Shown piece by piece: positions 7,239 to 12,836 of a stretch of 12,836 nt of DNA (position 1 is the stretch's first letter; each line of letters begins with the position of its first letter). The stretch covers positions 1 through 12,836 of the forward strand of contig CANFVI010000032.1 in the NCBI GenBank assembly GCA_947450405.1. The letters run 5' to 3'. The notes under the pieces were generated by a model. It had not been told where the DNA came from and made no database searches. It worked only from the letters and a program-made list of their open reading frames with translations. The stretch comes from Flavobacteriales bacterium. Its GTDB lineage: Bacteria; Bacteroidota; Bacteroidia; NS11-12g; UBA955. Both the position numbers and the translations under genes were made by a program.

Positions 7239-9746
7239 ATGAAAGCAAACGAATTACAGATAAATAACTTCTTACAAGCACCTAATGTGCAGTTTGTAAT
7301 TCCTGTTTATCAGCGAAATTATGATTGGACTATAACCGAGTGTAAAGATTTATTGAATGACATTATTTCGGTAGAAACGGAAAACAGAGGTACTCACTTT
7401 ATTGGAAGTATTGTATTTGTACATGAAGGTACATACAGTACCAATGAAGTAAAAGAATTGGTAATCATAGATGGTCAACAGCGTCTAACAACCATCAATA
7501 TTTTATATGTTGCTTTATACAGATTTGCCAAAGAAAATGGCCATGAACAGGATGCTGAAAGGTTGTATAATATGTTTTTAACCAATCAATATGTAAAGAA
7601 TGAATCTAGCAAATTAAAGTTAAAACAAACAGATAATAATTCACTAGCGTTCAAGGCTATTATGCTAGGAACAGAAAGTGGATTAAATGCGTTTTCAAAC
7701 GTTACTGAGAATTACAACTATTTCAGAAGCATCATTACAGCGGAAACTTTCGAATTGATTTTAAGAGGCCTAAATCGTCTGATTTTTGTGGAGATTTCCT
7801 TAGAAAGAGATAAAGACGATCCACAACGTATTTTTGAAAGCTTAAATTCAACTGGATTAGACTTATCCCAATCTGATTTGATTCGTAATTTTATTTTAAT
7901 GGACTTGCCTCCTAAAGATCAAAATAGAATTTTTGAAACCATTTGGAACCCGATTGAAGAAAATGCCAGAGATTTAGTAAAGCAAAATTCATTAGTTTCA
8001 GATTACATTCGTGATTACTTGACACTTAGAAACAAAAAAATTCCTAATAAAAATAAAGTTTATGCTGAGTTTAAAAGCTATTACGCCAACAAAAAGGATG
8101 AAGCATATTATCAGGATTTGGAAAAAATAAAATCATTATCAATTCATTATAAAAAGTTTATTAATCCAACAACTATTTCAGATTGCAGCATTAAAAAGGA
8201 ATTAGAATATATTAATCGCTTAGAAATTAATGTTGCATACCCTTTTTTACTACAAGTCTTTGAAGATTATGAAAATAGCATTGTTGATCATGCAACTCTT
8301 ATTAAAATTCTCAAACTTATTCAAAGTTTCGCATGGAGAAGGTTTATTGTTGGATTACCTACGAGTGCCTTAAACAAAATTTTCATGACTTTGTATGGTG
8401 AAATTGATCAAGAAGTTTATTACGATTCACTTTGTATTGCTTTATTGAAAAAAAGAGGAAGCGTGAAATTTCCTACTAATCAAGAGGTGAAAACTTCCTT
8501 ACTTGATAAGGATTTATACAATATACAATCTAAAAACAGAAGTTATTTCTTTGAGTTGTTGGAGAATTTCAACAATCGCGAGCATGTCAATACTTCAAGC
8601 GATTTAATTACAATAGAACATATTTTTCCAAGAAATCCTAGCAGCAAATGGACTTTAGATTTAACTAGTTCAGAGTTTCAAGATTTTAAAGAAAATAGAT
8701 TAAACACCATTTCAAATTTAACATTATCTGGAAATAATGGTGCCTTGAGCAATCTTTCCTTCATAGAGAAGAGAGATATGAATGCAGATGGCAAGGAACA
8801 GGGTTATGCTTATTCTCGATTATGGTTAAATGATTATTTAAAAAAGCAAGATTGTTGGAATCTTGAAAAATATAATGAGCGCTTCGAAATAATTTATAAT
8901 AGATTTTTGAAAATTTGGGAATTTCCAGATGTTGAAATATCCGTAATTGATATTGATTCGGAACAAAATATTTATGATGCGGAACCGCCTACAAATAAAA
9001 AATTAGATTACTTTATTTTTGAAGACAAAAAGATAGATGAGGTACATGTTGCTCAAATGTATTTCTATATTCTTCGTTCACTTTATGAGAAAAATACTGA
9101 ATTATTATTAGAAAATAGCCAAATCATAAAACTATCTAAAAATTCGACAGAATTCAGAACACCTCAAGATTTAATTAATGGTTATTTTATTGAAGCTAAT
9201 ATTGATAGCAATTCAAAATTTTCATACTTAAAGAAGATTTTAAGTGTTTTTAAATTAGAAGACGAATTACTTATTAAGTATAACTCTAATATGAATGGAG
9301 GTGCCGATAGATATGTAAGGAGGAAGAAGTTTTGGGCTGAGTTGCTTCCTGCTCTAAATCATCCTATTCTATTTACCAAAGTAAACCCTACTGAAGACTT
9401 TTGGCTGAGTACTGGTGCAGGGATTAGCGGGTTAGCATATACTTTGGTTATAACAAAATCTTATGCGGCAATTGAATTTACTCTTTTGAGAGCTATAAAA
9501 GAGGAAAATAAAAGTTATTTCAATAGATTGGAAAGCCACAAATCTGAAATTGAGACTGCTTTTGGCAAGTCTCTTCTTTGGGAGAAAATGGCTGAATCTA
9601 AGATGTGTAAGATTAAATACCAACTTGATAATATTAATTTTTACAATGACAATGACTTGACATCTATAAAAGAGTTTTTCATACAAAATTTGGGCTTGTT
9701 TTATGATGCATTTTATCCCATTGTGAGTAGCTTGAAAAAAAGATAA
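7239..9746 (+). CDS. GmrSD-type nuclease: DUF262 + DUF1524 (HNH) + middle domain + DUF4268 (835 aa)
   Basis: The N-terminal DUF262 (GmrS-like, ParB/sulfiredoxin-type NTPase) domain has IPVYQRNYDW (21-30), IIDGQQRLTT (76-85) and RIFESLNSTGLDLSQSDLIRN (197-217). The DUF1524 (GmrD-like) HNH nuclease has IEHIFPRN (His461), SNLTLSGNN (Asn493, Asn499/500) and LSFIEKRD. A middle domain at about 585-680 (KLDYFIFEDKK...LINGYFIEANIDSN) is one I recognise only as recurrent in such proteins. Residues about 685-832 match DUF4268 (RYVRRKKFWAELLPAL, STGAGISGLAYTLVIT, FYDAFYP). Characterised GmrSD enzymes, including BREX-associated BrxU, cut DNA with modified cytosines using NTP; that activity is inferred here. 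The start codon is one base after the methyltransferase stop, and a 19-base gap leads to the next gene, indicating a three-gene operon. Confidence 0.9.
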   Translation: MKANELQINNFLQAPNVQFVIPVYQRNYDWTITECKDLLNDIISVETENRGTHFIGSIVFVHEGTYSTNEVKELVIIDGQQRLTTINILYVALYRFAKENGHEQDAERLYNMFLTNQYVKNESSKLKLKQTDNNSLAFKAIMLGTESGLNAFSNVTENYNYFRSIITAETFELILRGLNRLIFVEISLERDKDDPQRIFESLNSTGLDLSQSDLIRNFILMDLPPKDQNRIFETIWNPIEENARDLVKQNSLVSDYIRDYLTLRNKKIPNKNKVYAEFKSYYANKKDEAYYQDLEKIKSLSIHYKKFINPTTISDCSIKKELEYINRLEINVAYPFLLQVFEDYENSIVDHATLIKILKLIQSFAWRRFIVGLPTSALNKIFMTLYGEIDQEVYYDSLCIALLKKRGSVKFPTNQEVKTSLLDKDLYNIQSKNRSYFFELLENFNNREHVNTSSDLITIEHIFPRNPSSKWTLDLTSSEFQDFKENRLNTISNLTLSGNNGALSNLSFIEKRDMNADGKEQGYAYSRLWLNDYLKKQDCWNLEKYNERFEIIYNRFLKIWEFPDVEISVIDIDSEQNIYDAEPPTNKKLDYFIFEDKKIDEVHVAQMYFYILRSLYEKNTELLLENSQIIKLSKNSTEFRTPQDLINGYFIEANIDSNSKFSYLKKILSVFKLEDELLIKYNSNMNGGADRYVRRKKFWAELLPALNHPILFTKVNPTEDFWLSTGAGISGLAYTLVITKSYAAIEFTLLRAIKEENKSYFNRLESHKSEIETAFGKSLLWEKMAESKMCKIKYQLDNINFYNDNDLTSIKEFFIQNLGLFYDAFYPIVSSLKKR

Positions 9747-9765
9747 TAATCTATTTTATTGCAAT

Positions 9766-10650
9766 ATGTTAACTTACAATGAACTTATTGAATTACATGA
9801 AAATTTATTAAGCGATAAGGTTGATTTCACGTTTGCAAAAAATCTTTATTTTAAAGATTTCAAAGAAGGTCAAAGGTCTTGGCAAACAAAAGATTGGAAA
9901 GTAAGACGAACTGAATTTATTAAAGACCAATGCCAAGTATGCAGTAGCACGGATACCTTAACAATACAGCATCTTTCCCATCCAAGAAAATTTTCGGCAT
10001 ATGAAATTGAGGTAGCTACTTTGTATGCAAGAGATTATATACAAAACAATTCCAATATAGACATCGTTGAACTTAATAATTATATTCAAGAAAAATATGA
10101 TTATCTACCCATTCCATTGTGTCCCCATTGCAAATCCAGAAATCCAAATAAAAGAACGAGAAAAGTCCCTCAATATCTTTGTACGGATTGTAAACTAGAG
10201 TTTGATGATGTTGTTTACTTTTCTGTTGATGAACTCATTGAAATCTATTATCAGAATGACACAGCAATAGAAGTTCGAGATAAGTGCTTCGTAACACGTG
10301 ATAAATGGAAGAAAAAACATAACTTTTCGAATATAATTTATTGGCTGAAAAGAGAACAGGTAAAGGTTAACTATACAGAAGCAATTCAAAAGGAAGCATT
10401 TTTGAATTACCTAAATGACAGCATAAAATATCTTTCTTTCGAGGACACAATAACTGCTTGCAAAAAATGCGCAGCCTACTATGATTTATACGACATGGAA
10501 TTATGTCCAAAATGCAAGGTAAACTATAAGGTCGTTAAATATCCAAATTGTATACAGTGCTTGCCAGATGAAAAGAGAAAAAGTGCTATCGAAAAAAGAG
10601 AGTTTGAAATACGACATCGAGACATGGAGAAAAAACTTGGTATTGATTGA
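9766..10650 (+). CDS. Unrecognised zinc-ribbon protein with HNH-like N-terminus (294 aa)
   Basis: I do not recognise a named family. Residues 40-80 (WQTKDWKVRRTEFIKD, CQVC 56-59, then TIQHLSHP with His69 and His72) have the shape of an HNH or zinc-finger nuclease site: aromatic/basic helix, CxxC, beta turn, then QHxxH where HNH proteins have HH. A zinc ribbon follows, CPHC (119-122) with CTDC (139-142). A helical region (150-228) leads to a second Cys cluster, CKKC (232-235), CPKC (247-250) and CIQC (262-265). The tail (268-294) is charged. With seven CxxC-type elements or pairs, it should bind several Zn ions. It is the third gene of the restriction operon, 19 bases after the GmrSD-type gene. 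It could be a further nuclease or a DNA-binding partner. Nothing shows which of these it is. Confidence 0.85.
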   Translation: MLTYNELIELHENLLSDKVDFTFAKNLYFKDFKEGQRSWQTKDWKVRRTEFIKDQCQVCSSTDTLTIQHLSHPRKFSAYEIEVATLYARDYIQNNSNIDIVELNNYIQEKYDYLPIPLCPHCKSRNPNKRTRKVPQYLCTDCKLEFDDVVYFSVDELIEIYYQNDTAIEVRDKCFVTRDKWKKKHNFSNIIYWLKREQVKVNYTEAIQKEAFLNYLNDSIKYLSFEDTITACKKCAAYYDLYDMELCPKCKVNYKVVKYPNCIQCLPDEKRKSAIEKREFEIRHRDMEKKLGID

Positions 10651-10660
10651 GTTTTTAATT

Positions 10661-10736
10661 CTATTCTAACTCATTGGAATAGCTCTTAAATCATCAAAAC
10701 TTGCAAAATTTACAAGTTTTGCTAATTGTATTCCAA
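10661..10736 (+). terminator. Nested dyads after the restriction operon, likely terminator region
   Basis: Three dyads overlap just after the 10650 stop. CTATTC/GAATAG (10661-10666 and 10677-10682) is the first. TTGGAATA/TATTCCAA (10674-10681 and 10729-10736) encloses the third, AAAACTTG/CAAGTTTT (10696-10703 and 10713-10720). The innermost hairpin has A on one side and TTTT on the other, as in AT-rich bidirectional terminators. No long T tract follows. Confidence 0.35.
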
Positions 10737-10758
10737 CTCGTCGGAATTTCCGACAAGT
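10736..10758. repeat. 23-base near-perfect palindrome centred on GTCGGAATTTCCGAC
   Basis: ACTCGTCGGAA and TTCCGACAAGT are inverted repeats with one mismatch around a single T at 10747. The core has 7-base perfect arms. It abuts the dyad cluster after the operon and is more GC-rich than its surroundings. It could be part of the terminator region, a protein-binding site or a short repetitive element. Confidence 0.35.
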
Positions 10759-10808
10759 TTACTCCCAACTAAACTCGCCAAATTTCCGGAACACATTCCA
10801 CAAATTTA

Positions 10809-10827
10809 ATGCAATATTTTATTGCAT
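10809..10827. repeat. Short palindrome ATGCAATA-TTT-TATTGCAT
   Basis: Perfect 8-base arms flank a 3-base loop in the gene-poor spacer before the pseudogene at 10890. The ATG inside it is in frame with the pseudogene, but the 27 codons it would add look non-coding (MQYFIAFVHYFLN and so on). I therefore do not use it as the start. Confidence 0.25.
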
Positions 10828-10889
10828 TTGTGCATTATTTTTTGAATGGAATAGGGTTGAATTTTGCATCAACAAAAAACGAAAAAAAC

Positions 10890-11346
10890 ATGGAAAGCAC
10901 AGGAACAGCAATGAATTACATCGCGCTACAACAGGCCATTCAAGGTAAAATGATCATGATTGGCGGCGACCTTTTTACGGGCACTGCAAAGCCCAAATTG
11001 TATGGCACTTTTTACCATCCCCACCTCTTGATTGGCATGCCCAGTATGGGTGGCGACGTGAAGGTGTATATCGACGCCGTATGATGGACATTATGTGATG
11101 ACCGCCGCAGTGAAGCTCGACCCCTGGGCAAACGGTCCCAGCAAATAGGCCATCGACGCCGTATGTTGGACCAAAAAGCATCCCCACGACACCATCGCGA
11201 AGGCGGGCCATCGCCTCATCCGTTCCCTCATCTACCACATGGACGGCCTCGAGGACGACAAAACCACCACCACGTGCACCTTCGAAAACGAATCCTGGCA
11301 AGACGAATGGATTCCAAGTGACAGCATCAAAGAGGCGTTTATTTAG
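10890..11346 (+). pseudogene. Broken gene of unknown family (one frameshift, one nonsense codon)
   Basis: From ATG 10890 one frame reads MESTGTAMNYIALQQAIQG, KMIMIGGDLFTGTAKPKL, GTFYHPHLLIGMPSMG and GDVKVYIDAV, then stops at TGA 11082-11084. The frame shifted by one base carries on from 11080 as YDGHYVMTAAVKLDPWANGPSK, hits a TAG at 11146-11148, and continues AIDAVCWTKKHPHDTIAKAG, HRLIRSLIYHMDGLEDDK and FENESWQDEWIPSDSIKEAFI to TAG at 11344-11346. Restored, it would encode about 150 residues of soluble protein. The part after about 10920 is clearly more GC-rich than the flanking genes, with C-ending codons, so it has a different origin. The family and function are unknown. A 20-base repeat sits at the frameshift. 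Confidence 0.65.
11070..11171 (+). repeat. Direct repeat pair inside the pseudogene (ATCGACGCCGTATGnTGGAC)
   Basis: Copies lie at 11070-11089 and 11152-11171, 20 bases with one mismatch, offset by 82 bases. The offset is not a multiple of three, and the first copy lies exactly where the reading frame breaks. A slippage or short gene-conversion event copying the second site onto the first would explain the frameshift. Confidence 0.6.
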
Positions 11347-11369
11347 GTGCGGGGGGAGTGAGGTGGGTT

Positions 11370-11406
11370 ATCTTGTCGCAAATTTTGCAGTTTTTTGCGA
11401 CAAGAT
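11370..11406. terminator. 13-base perfect hairpin after the pseudogene
   Basis: ATCTTGTCGCAAA and TTTGCGACAAGAT form a perfect 13-base stem with an 11-base loop, 24 bases after the pseudogene stop. No T tract follows directly (TATTTATC), so it is an imperfect fit to an intrinsic terminator. It may instead be a binding site. It is the strongest hairpin in the window. Confidence 0.4.
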
Positions 11407-11495
11407 TATTTATCTATCCGATAATATTACCTCGAATTATTTTTATTTTTATAGACGAGAAATTACAATACTCCATACCATATCCGTTCAAACCC

Positions 11496-11597
11496 ATGTC
11501 TCTCAAAATCACAATCACCGGCATCCAATTGCAAGTTGATATAATAAATATACTTTACTGTTGGACAAGATATAGATTAATTTGGTTAATTGGGTAA
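11496..11597 (+). pseudogene. Truncated gene start related to the gene at the right edge
   Basis: ATG 11496 opens MSLKITITGIQLQVDIIN, then a frame with no protein-like character that stops at 11597. Its first 15 codons match the start of the gene at 12795 (MTITDIQFQID): ITITGIQLQVD against MTITDIQFQID is 7 of 11 identical, with SLK also encoded just before the ATG of the second copy. After about 11548 the similarity ends, so this is a 5' fragment of a paralogue. The family is unknown. A real 33-residue protein is possible but unlikely. Confidence 0.4.
11499..11548 (+). repeat. Upstream copy of a diverged 50-base repeat (partner at 12786-12836)
   Basis: TCTCTCAAAATCACAATCACC and the following CAATTGCAAGTTGATATAA correspond to TCCCTCAAAATGACAATCACC and CAATTTCAAATTGACACGA near the right edge, at roughly 80% identity by eye. 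The two copies are in direct orientation about 1.29 kb apart and flank the AbiEi-type gene and the 48-residue ORF. Confidence 0.6.
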
Positions 11598-11612
11598 TGT
11601 TCATTAAATTTG
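11581..11612 (+). promoter_or_regulatory. Bacteroidota-type promoter of the AbiEi-family gene
   Basis: TTTG at 11581-11584 (-33) and TAAATTTG at 11605-11612 (-7, exact TAnnTTTG) are separated by 20 bases, the consensus distance. Transcription should begin near 11618-11620, inside the palindromic operator and about 25 bases before the GTG start. This is the best promoter in the window. Confidence 0.7.
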
Positions 11613-11650
11613 TGTGTTCACGAAATCGTGAACGTAATTAAATAGTGAAC
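11599..11650. promoter_or_regulatory. Nested palindromic operator over the promoter and start codon
   Basis: The inner site is GTTCACGA-AA-TCGTGAAC (11616-11633), with perfect 8-base arms. An outer pair, GTTCATTA (11599-11606) and TAGTGAAC (11643-11650), is symmetric about exactly the same axis, with 7 of 8 positions complementary. Successive GTTCA or TGAAC half-sites are 17 bases apart on each side. The left outer half-site overlaps the -7 element, the inner site covers the expected transcription start, and the right outer half-site contains the GTG start codon. AbiEi antitoxins are known to autorepress through inverted repeats upstream of their operon, so binding by the gene's own product is the natural inference. 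Confidence 0.7.
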
Positions 11651-12658
11651 GCAAAAAAGCACAATACGGCTACAACCGCTTTGGATAACCTCCAAAGAAC
11701 TGCCCAAATTAAAGGCAAATGGACAGATATTGCCCAAAATAAAGCAAGCAACGGATTGAATGGGCAAATTGAATTTGTAATCAACCAAAACCCCATAAAA
11801 TTCAACGCTGAGGTCAAAAATAATCTCCGTGCAATCAATCTTCCCTTAATTTACAAATTGGCAAAAGAACACGCGCCACTTATTATTGTGGCCGATCTTA
11901 TTTTTCCGAAAATAAAAGAAGAATTAAGAAATCATGATATCGCATATTTGGAAGCCAACGGAAATATTTGGTTAAAAAATGGTGAAACGTTACTATGGAT
12001 TGATGCCAATAAAACGCTATCCGTTGAAAAAGAAAAAATTAACCGAGCGTTTACGAAAACAGGACTAAAGGTCTTGTTTGATTTTCTTCGCAACGAAACG
12101 TTAATTAACGCGCCATATCGAGAAATTGCCCAACAAACGGGCGTCGCGCTTGGCAATGTGAATTACATTTTAAATGGCTTAAAAGAAAAGGGCTTTTTAT
12201 TGAAAATAGATAAAGATAGGTATAACCTCACCAATAAAAAGGAGTTGTTAACTACTTGGATCATAAAATATGCTGAAAAATTAAAGCCCGAATTAGAAAT
12301 AGGAACATTCAGATTTTTGAGGGACAATGACTTTGTCAATTGGAAAAAGTTACCCCTTAAAAAGGGCAAAACGTGGTGGGGGGGTGAACCCGCCGGAAAT
12401 ATCTTAACTCAATATTTGATACCTGCCGAACTTACTCTTTACACCCTCGAAACAAGAAACGACATAATAAAGCATTACAAATTGATACCTGATCCCACAG
12501 GAAATATAAAAGTATTCAAAAAGTTTTGGCAGGACGATAATGCCGAAAATACTGTTCCACCATTATTGGTTTACACCGATTTAATAAATACCGGCGATCA
12601 CCGCTGTATTGAAACAGCCGAAAAAATATACGATGAGTTTTTTAAAGAGAAATTTTGA
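11645..12658 (+). CDS. AbiEi-family antitoxin-like transcriptional regulator (337 aa, GTG start)
   Basis: This fits the type IV toxin-antitoxin AbiEi family in its larger Bacteroidota form. A winged-helix DNA-binding domain lies at about 140-195 (LKVLFDFLRNETLINAPYRE, IAQQTGVALGNVNYILNGLK, GFLLKIDKDRYNLT). It is followed by the usual C-terminal AbiEi region (KKGKTWWGGEPAGNILTQYL, LYTLETR, PPLLVYTDLINTGDHRCIETA). The N-terminal 135 residues contain FNAEVKNNLR (Glu56, Lys58) and IAYLEANGNIWL, which resemble a PD-(D/E)XK-type core, perhaps inactive. GTG 11645 is the only plausible start: an in-frame TAA lies at 11639 and the protein has no internal Met. The promoter and nested operator imply autorepression. 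The usual AbiEii nucleotidyltransferase toxin does not directly follow. The gene overlaps the next small ORF by 26 bases. Confidence 0.85.
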   Translation: MNAKKHNTATTALDNLQRTAQIKGKWTDIAQNKASNGLNGQIEFVINQNPIKFNAEVKNNLRAINLPLIYKLAKEHAPLIIVADLIFPKIKEELRNHDIAYLEANGNIWLKNGETLLWIDANKTLSVEKEKINRAFTKTGLKVLFDFLRNETLINAPYREIAQQTGVALGNVNYILNGLKEKGFLLKIDKDRYNLTNKKELLTTWIIKYAEKLKPELEIGTFRFLRDNDFVNWKKLPLKKGKTWWGGEPAGNILTQYLIPAELTLYTLETRNDIIKHYKLIPDPTGNIKVFKKFWQDDNAENTVPPLLVYTDLINTGDHRCIETAEKIYDEFFKEKF

Positions 12659-12779
12659 ACGACTAAAAAGCGAGGGTCTGAAAGAAATTAATTCAATGTA
12701 TCAGGCCAGAGAAAACGGTGACAAACTGATTGAACGATTTAAACTAGTTTCTGAGGTAATCAAAGGTTTAAACGATTAA
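12633..12779 (+). CDS. Small hypothetical protein overlapping the AbiEi gene (48 aa)
   Basis: ATG 12633 gives MSFLKRNFERLKSEGLKEIN, then SMYQARENGDKLIERFKLVS and EVIKGLND. It is a charged, wholly helical sequence with heptad-like Leu/Ile/Phe spacing. It overlaps the end of the AbiEi-family gene by 26 bases in another frame, an arrangement typical of translational coupling. It stands where a toxin would be expected, but shows no nucleotidyltransferase motif (GSxxxxxD...D) and is far too short for AbiEii. It could be an intact small partner or the remains of a longer gene. I do not recognise it. Confidence 0.55.
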   Translation: MSFLKRNFERLKSEGLKEINSMYQARENGDKLIERFKLVSEVIKGLND

Positions 12780-12785
12780 CATTCA

Positions 12786-12836
12786 TCCCTCAAAATGACA
12801 ATCACCGATATCCAATTTCAAATTGACACGATGAAA
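12786..12836 (+). repeat. Downstream copy of the diverged 50-base repeat (partner at 11499-11548)
   Basis: This aligns in direct orientation with 11499-11548, with about ten mismatches or gaps over 50 bases, and runs to the window edge. The similarity starts before the ATG at 12795 and includes codons for SLK in the same frame. Confidence 0.6.
12795..12836 (+). CDS. Partial CDS at right edge (N-terminal 14 residues)
   Basis: ATG 12795 opens MTITDIQFQIDTMK and continues past the window edge. The conserved start seen in a second copy at 11496 supports it being coding. It begins 15 bases after the stop of the 48-residue ORF and in the same frame as it, so it is probably the third gene of the AbiEi unit. 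Too little is visible to name it. It could be the missing AbiEii-type partner, but nothing seen here proves that. Confidence 0.5.
   Translation, partial: MTITDIQFQIDTMK

Noticed and set aside
4193..10650. BREX or DISARM system
   Set aside because: There is a PglX-like methyltransferase and a GmrSD-type gene, but no PglZ, BrxC, BrxB, BrxL, Drm helicase or phospholipase D gene, and the methyltransferase carries its own N-terminal nuclease domain.
9766..10650. Third operon gene as an HsdS-type specificity subunit
   Set aside because: It has no paired target-recognition domains with coiled-coil spacers; it is built from zinc ribbons. The type IIG enzyme already has its own recognition domain.
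10975..11301. 108-codon minus-strand open frame over the pseudogene
   Set aside because: Opposite-strand openness is expected in this GC-rich stretch. The plus strand gives the protein-like text once the frameshift and stop are restored.
11616..11650. Repeated GTTCAC/GTGAAC as a CRISPR or integration direct repeat
   Set aside because: The half-sites share one symmetry axis and overlap a promoter, which fits an operator. No spacer array and no duplicated flanks are present.
11499..12836. The 50-base repeats as attachment sites or transposon target duplication
   Set aside because: They are too long and too diverged (roughly 80%) for a recent target duplication, and both encode the same protein start, so paralogous gene starts explain them better.
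1..12836. tRNA, rRNA, CRISPR array or transposase
   Set aside because: No cloverleaf, conserved rRNA stretch, regularly spaced repeats or DDE/tyrosine recombinase motifs were seen on either strand.

Overview
The window is AT-rich, with AT-biased codon use, almost no strong Shine-Dalgarno sequences, and several exact matches to the Bacteroidota -7 promoter element (TAnnTTTG). The protein families and these signals point to a member of the Bacteroidota; nothing here fixes a genus. The content is accessory: a defence island of restriction, nuclease, protease and toxin-antitoxin-type genes, with decayed gene pieces and structured intergenic DNA between them. No rRNA, tRNA, CRISPR array or transposase was found.

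Left part (1-4130). A gene with a small Cys-rich motif runs off the left edge on the minus strand. It is divergent from a 205-residue protein that may be distantly TraB/ChaN-like. Two minus-strand genes follow: a cytoplasmic trypsin-like protease (1162-1989) and a protein ending in what looks like the pPIWI-associating nuclease domain (2239-3615). Each is followed within about 15 bases of its stop codon by a 150-195 base imperfect inverted repeat resembling an integron attC site, and half of a third such element lies upstream of the second gene. I read this as a two-gene, cassette-like array of defence genes. No integrase is in the window. Between this array and the next operon lies the remnant of a small membrane protein.

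Centre (4131-10760). Three plus-strand genes are packed almost end to end. The first is a single-chain type IIG restriction-modification enzyme (PD-(D/E)XK nuclease, gamma-class adenine methyltransferase and target-recognition domain). The second is a GmrSD-type (DUF262 + DUF1524) nuclease with an extra middle domain and a C-terminal DUF4268 domain. The third is an unrecognised protein with an HNH-like CxxC...HxxH site and two or three zinc ribbons. Together they would cut unmodified DNA, probably cut modified DNA, and supply a third factor of unknown role. A cluster of dyads follows the last gene.

Right part (10760-12836). A more GC-rich pseudogene carries one frameshift and one nonsense codon. 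After it come a hairpin and a truncated gene start whose sequence recurs at the right edge. Between those two copies lies an AbiEi-family regulator gene starting at GTG. Its promoter is a near-textbook Bacteroidota promoter, covered by a nested palindromic operator whose outer half-site includes the start codon. No AbiEii toxin follows it in the window; a 48-residue unknown protein overlaps its 3' end instead.
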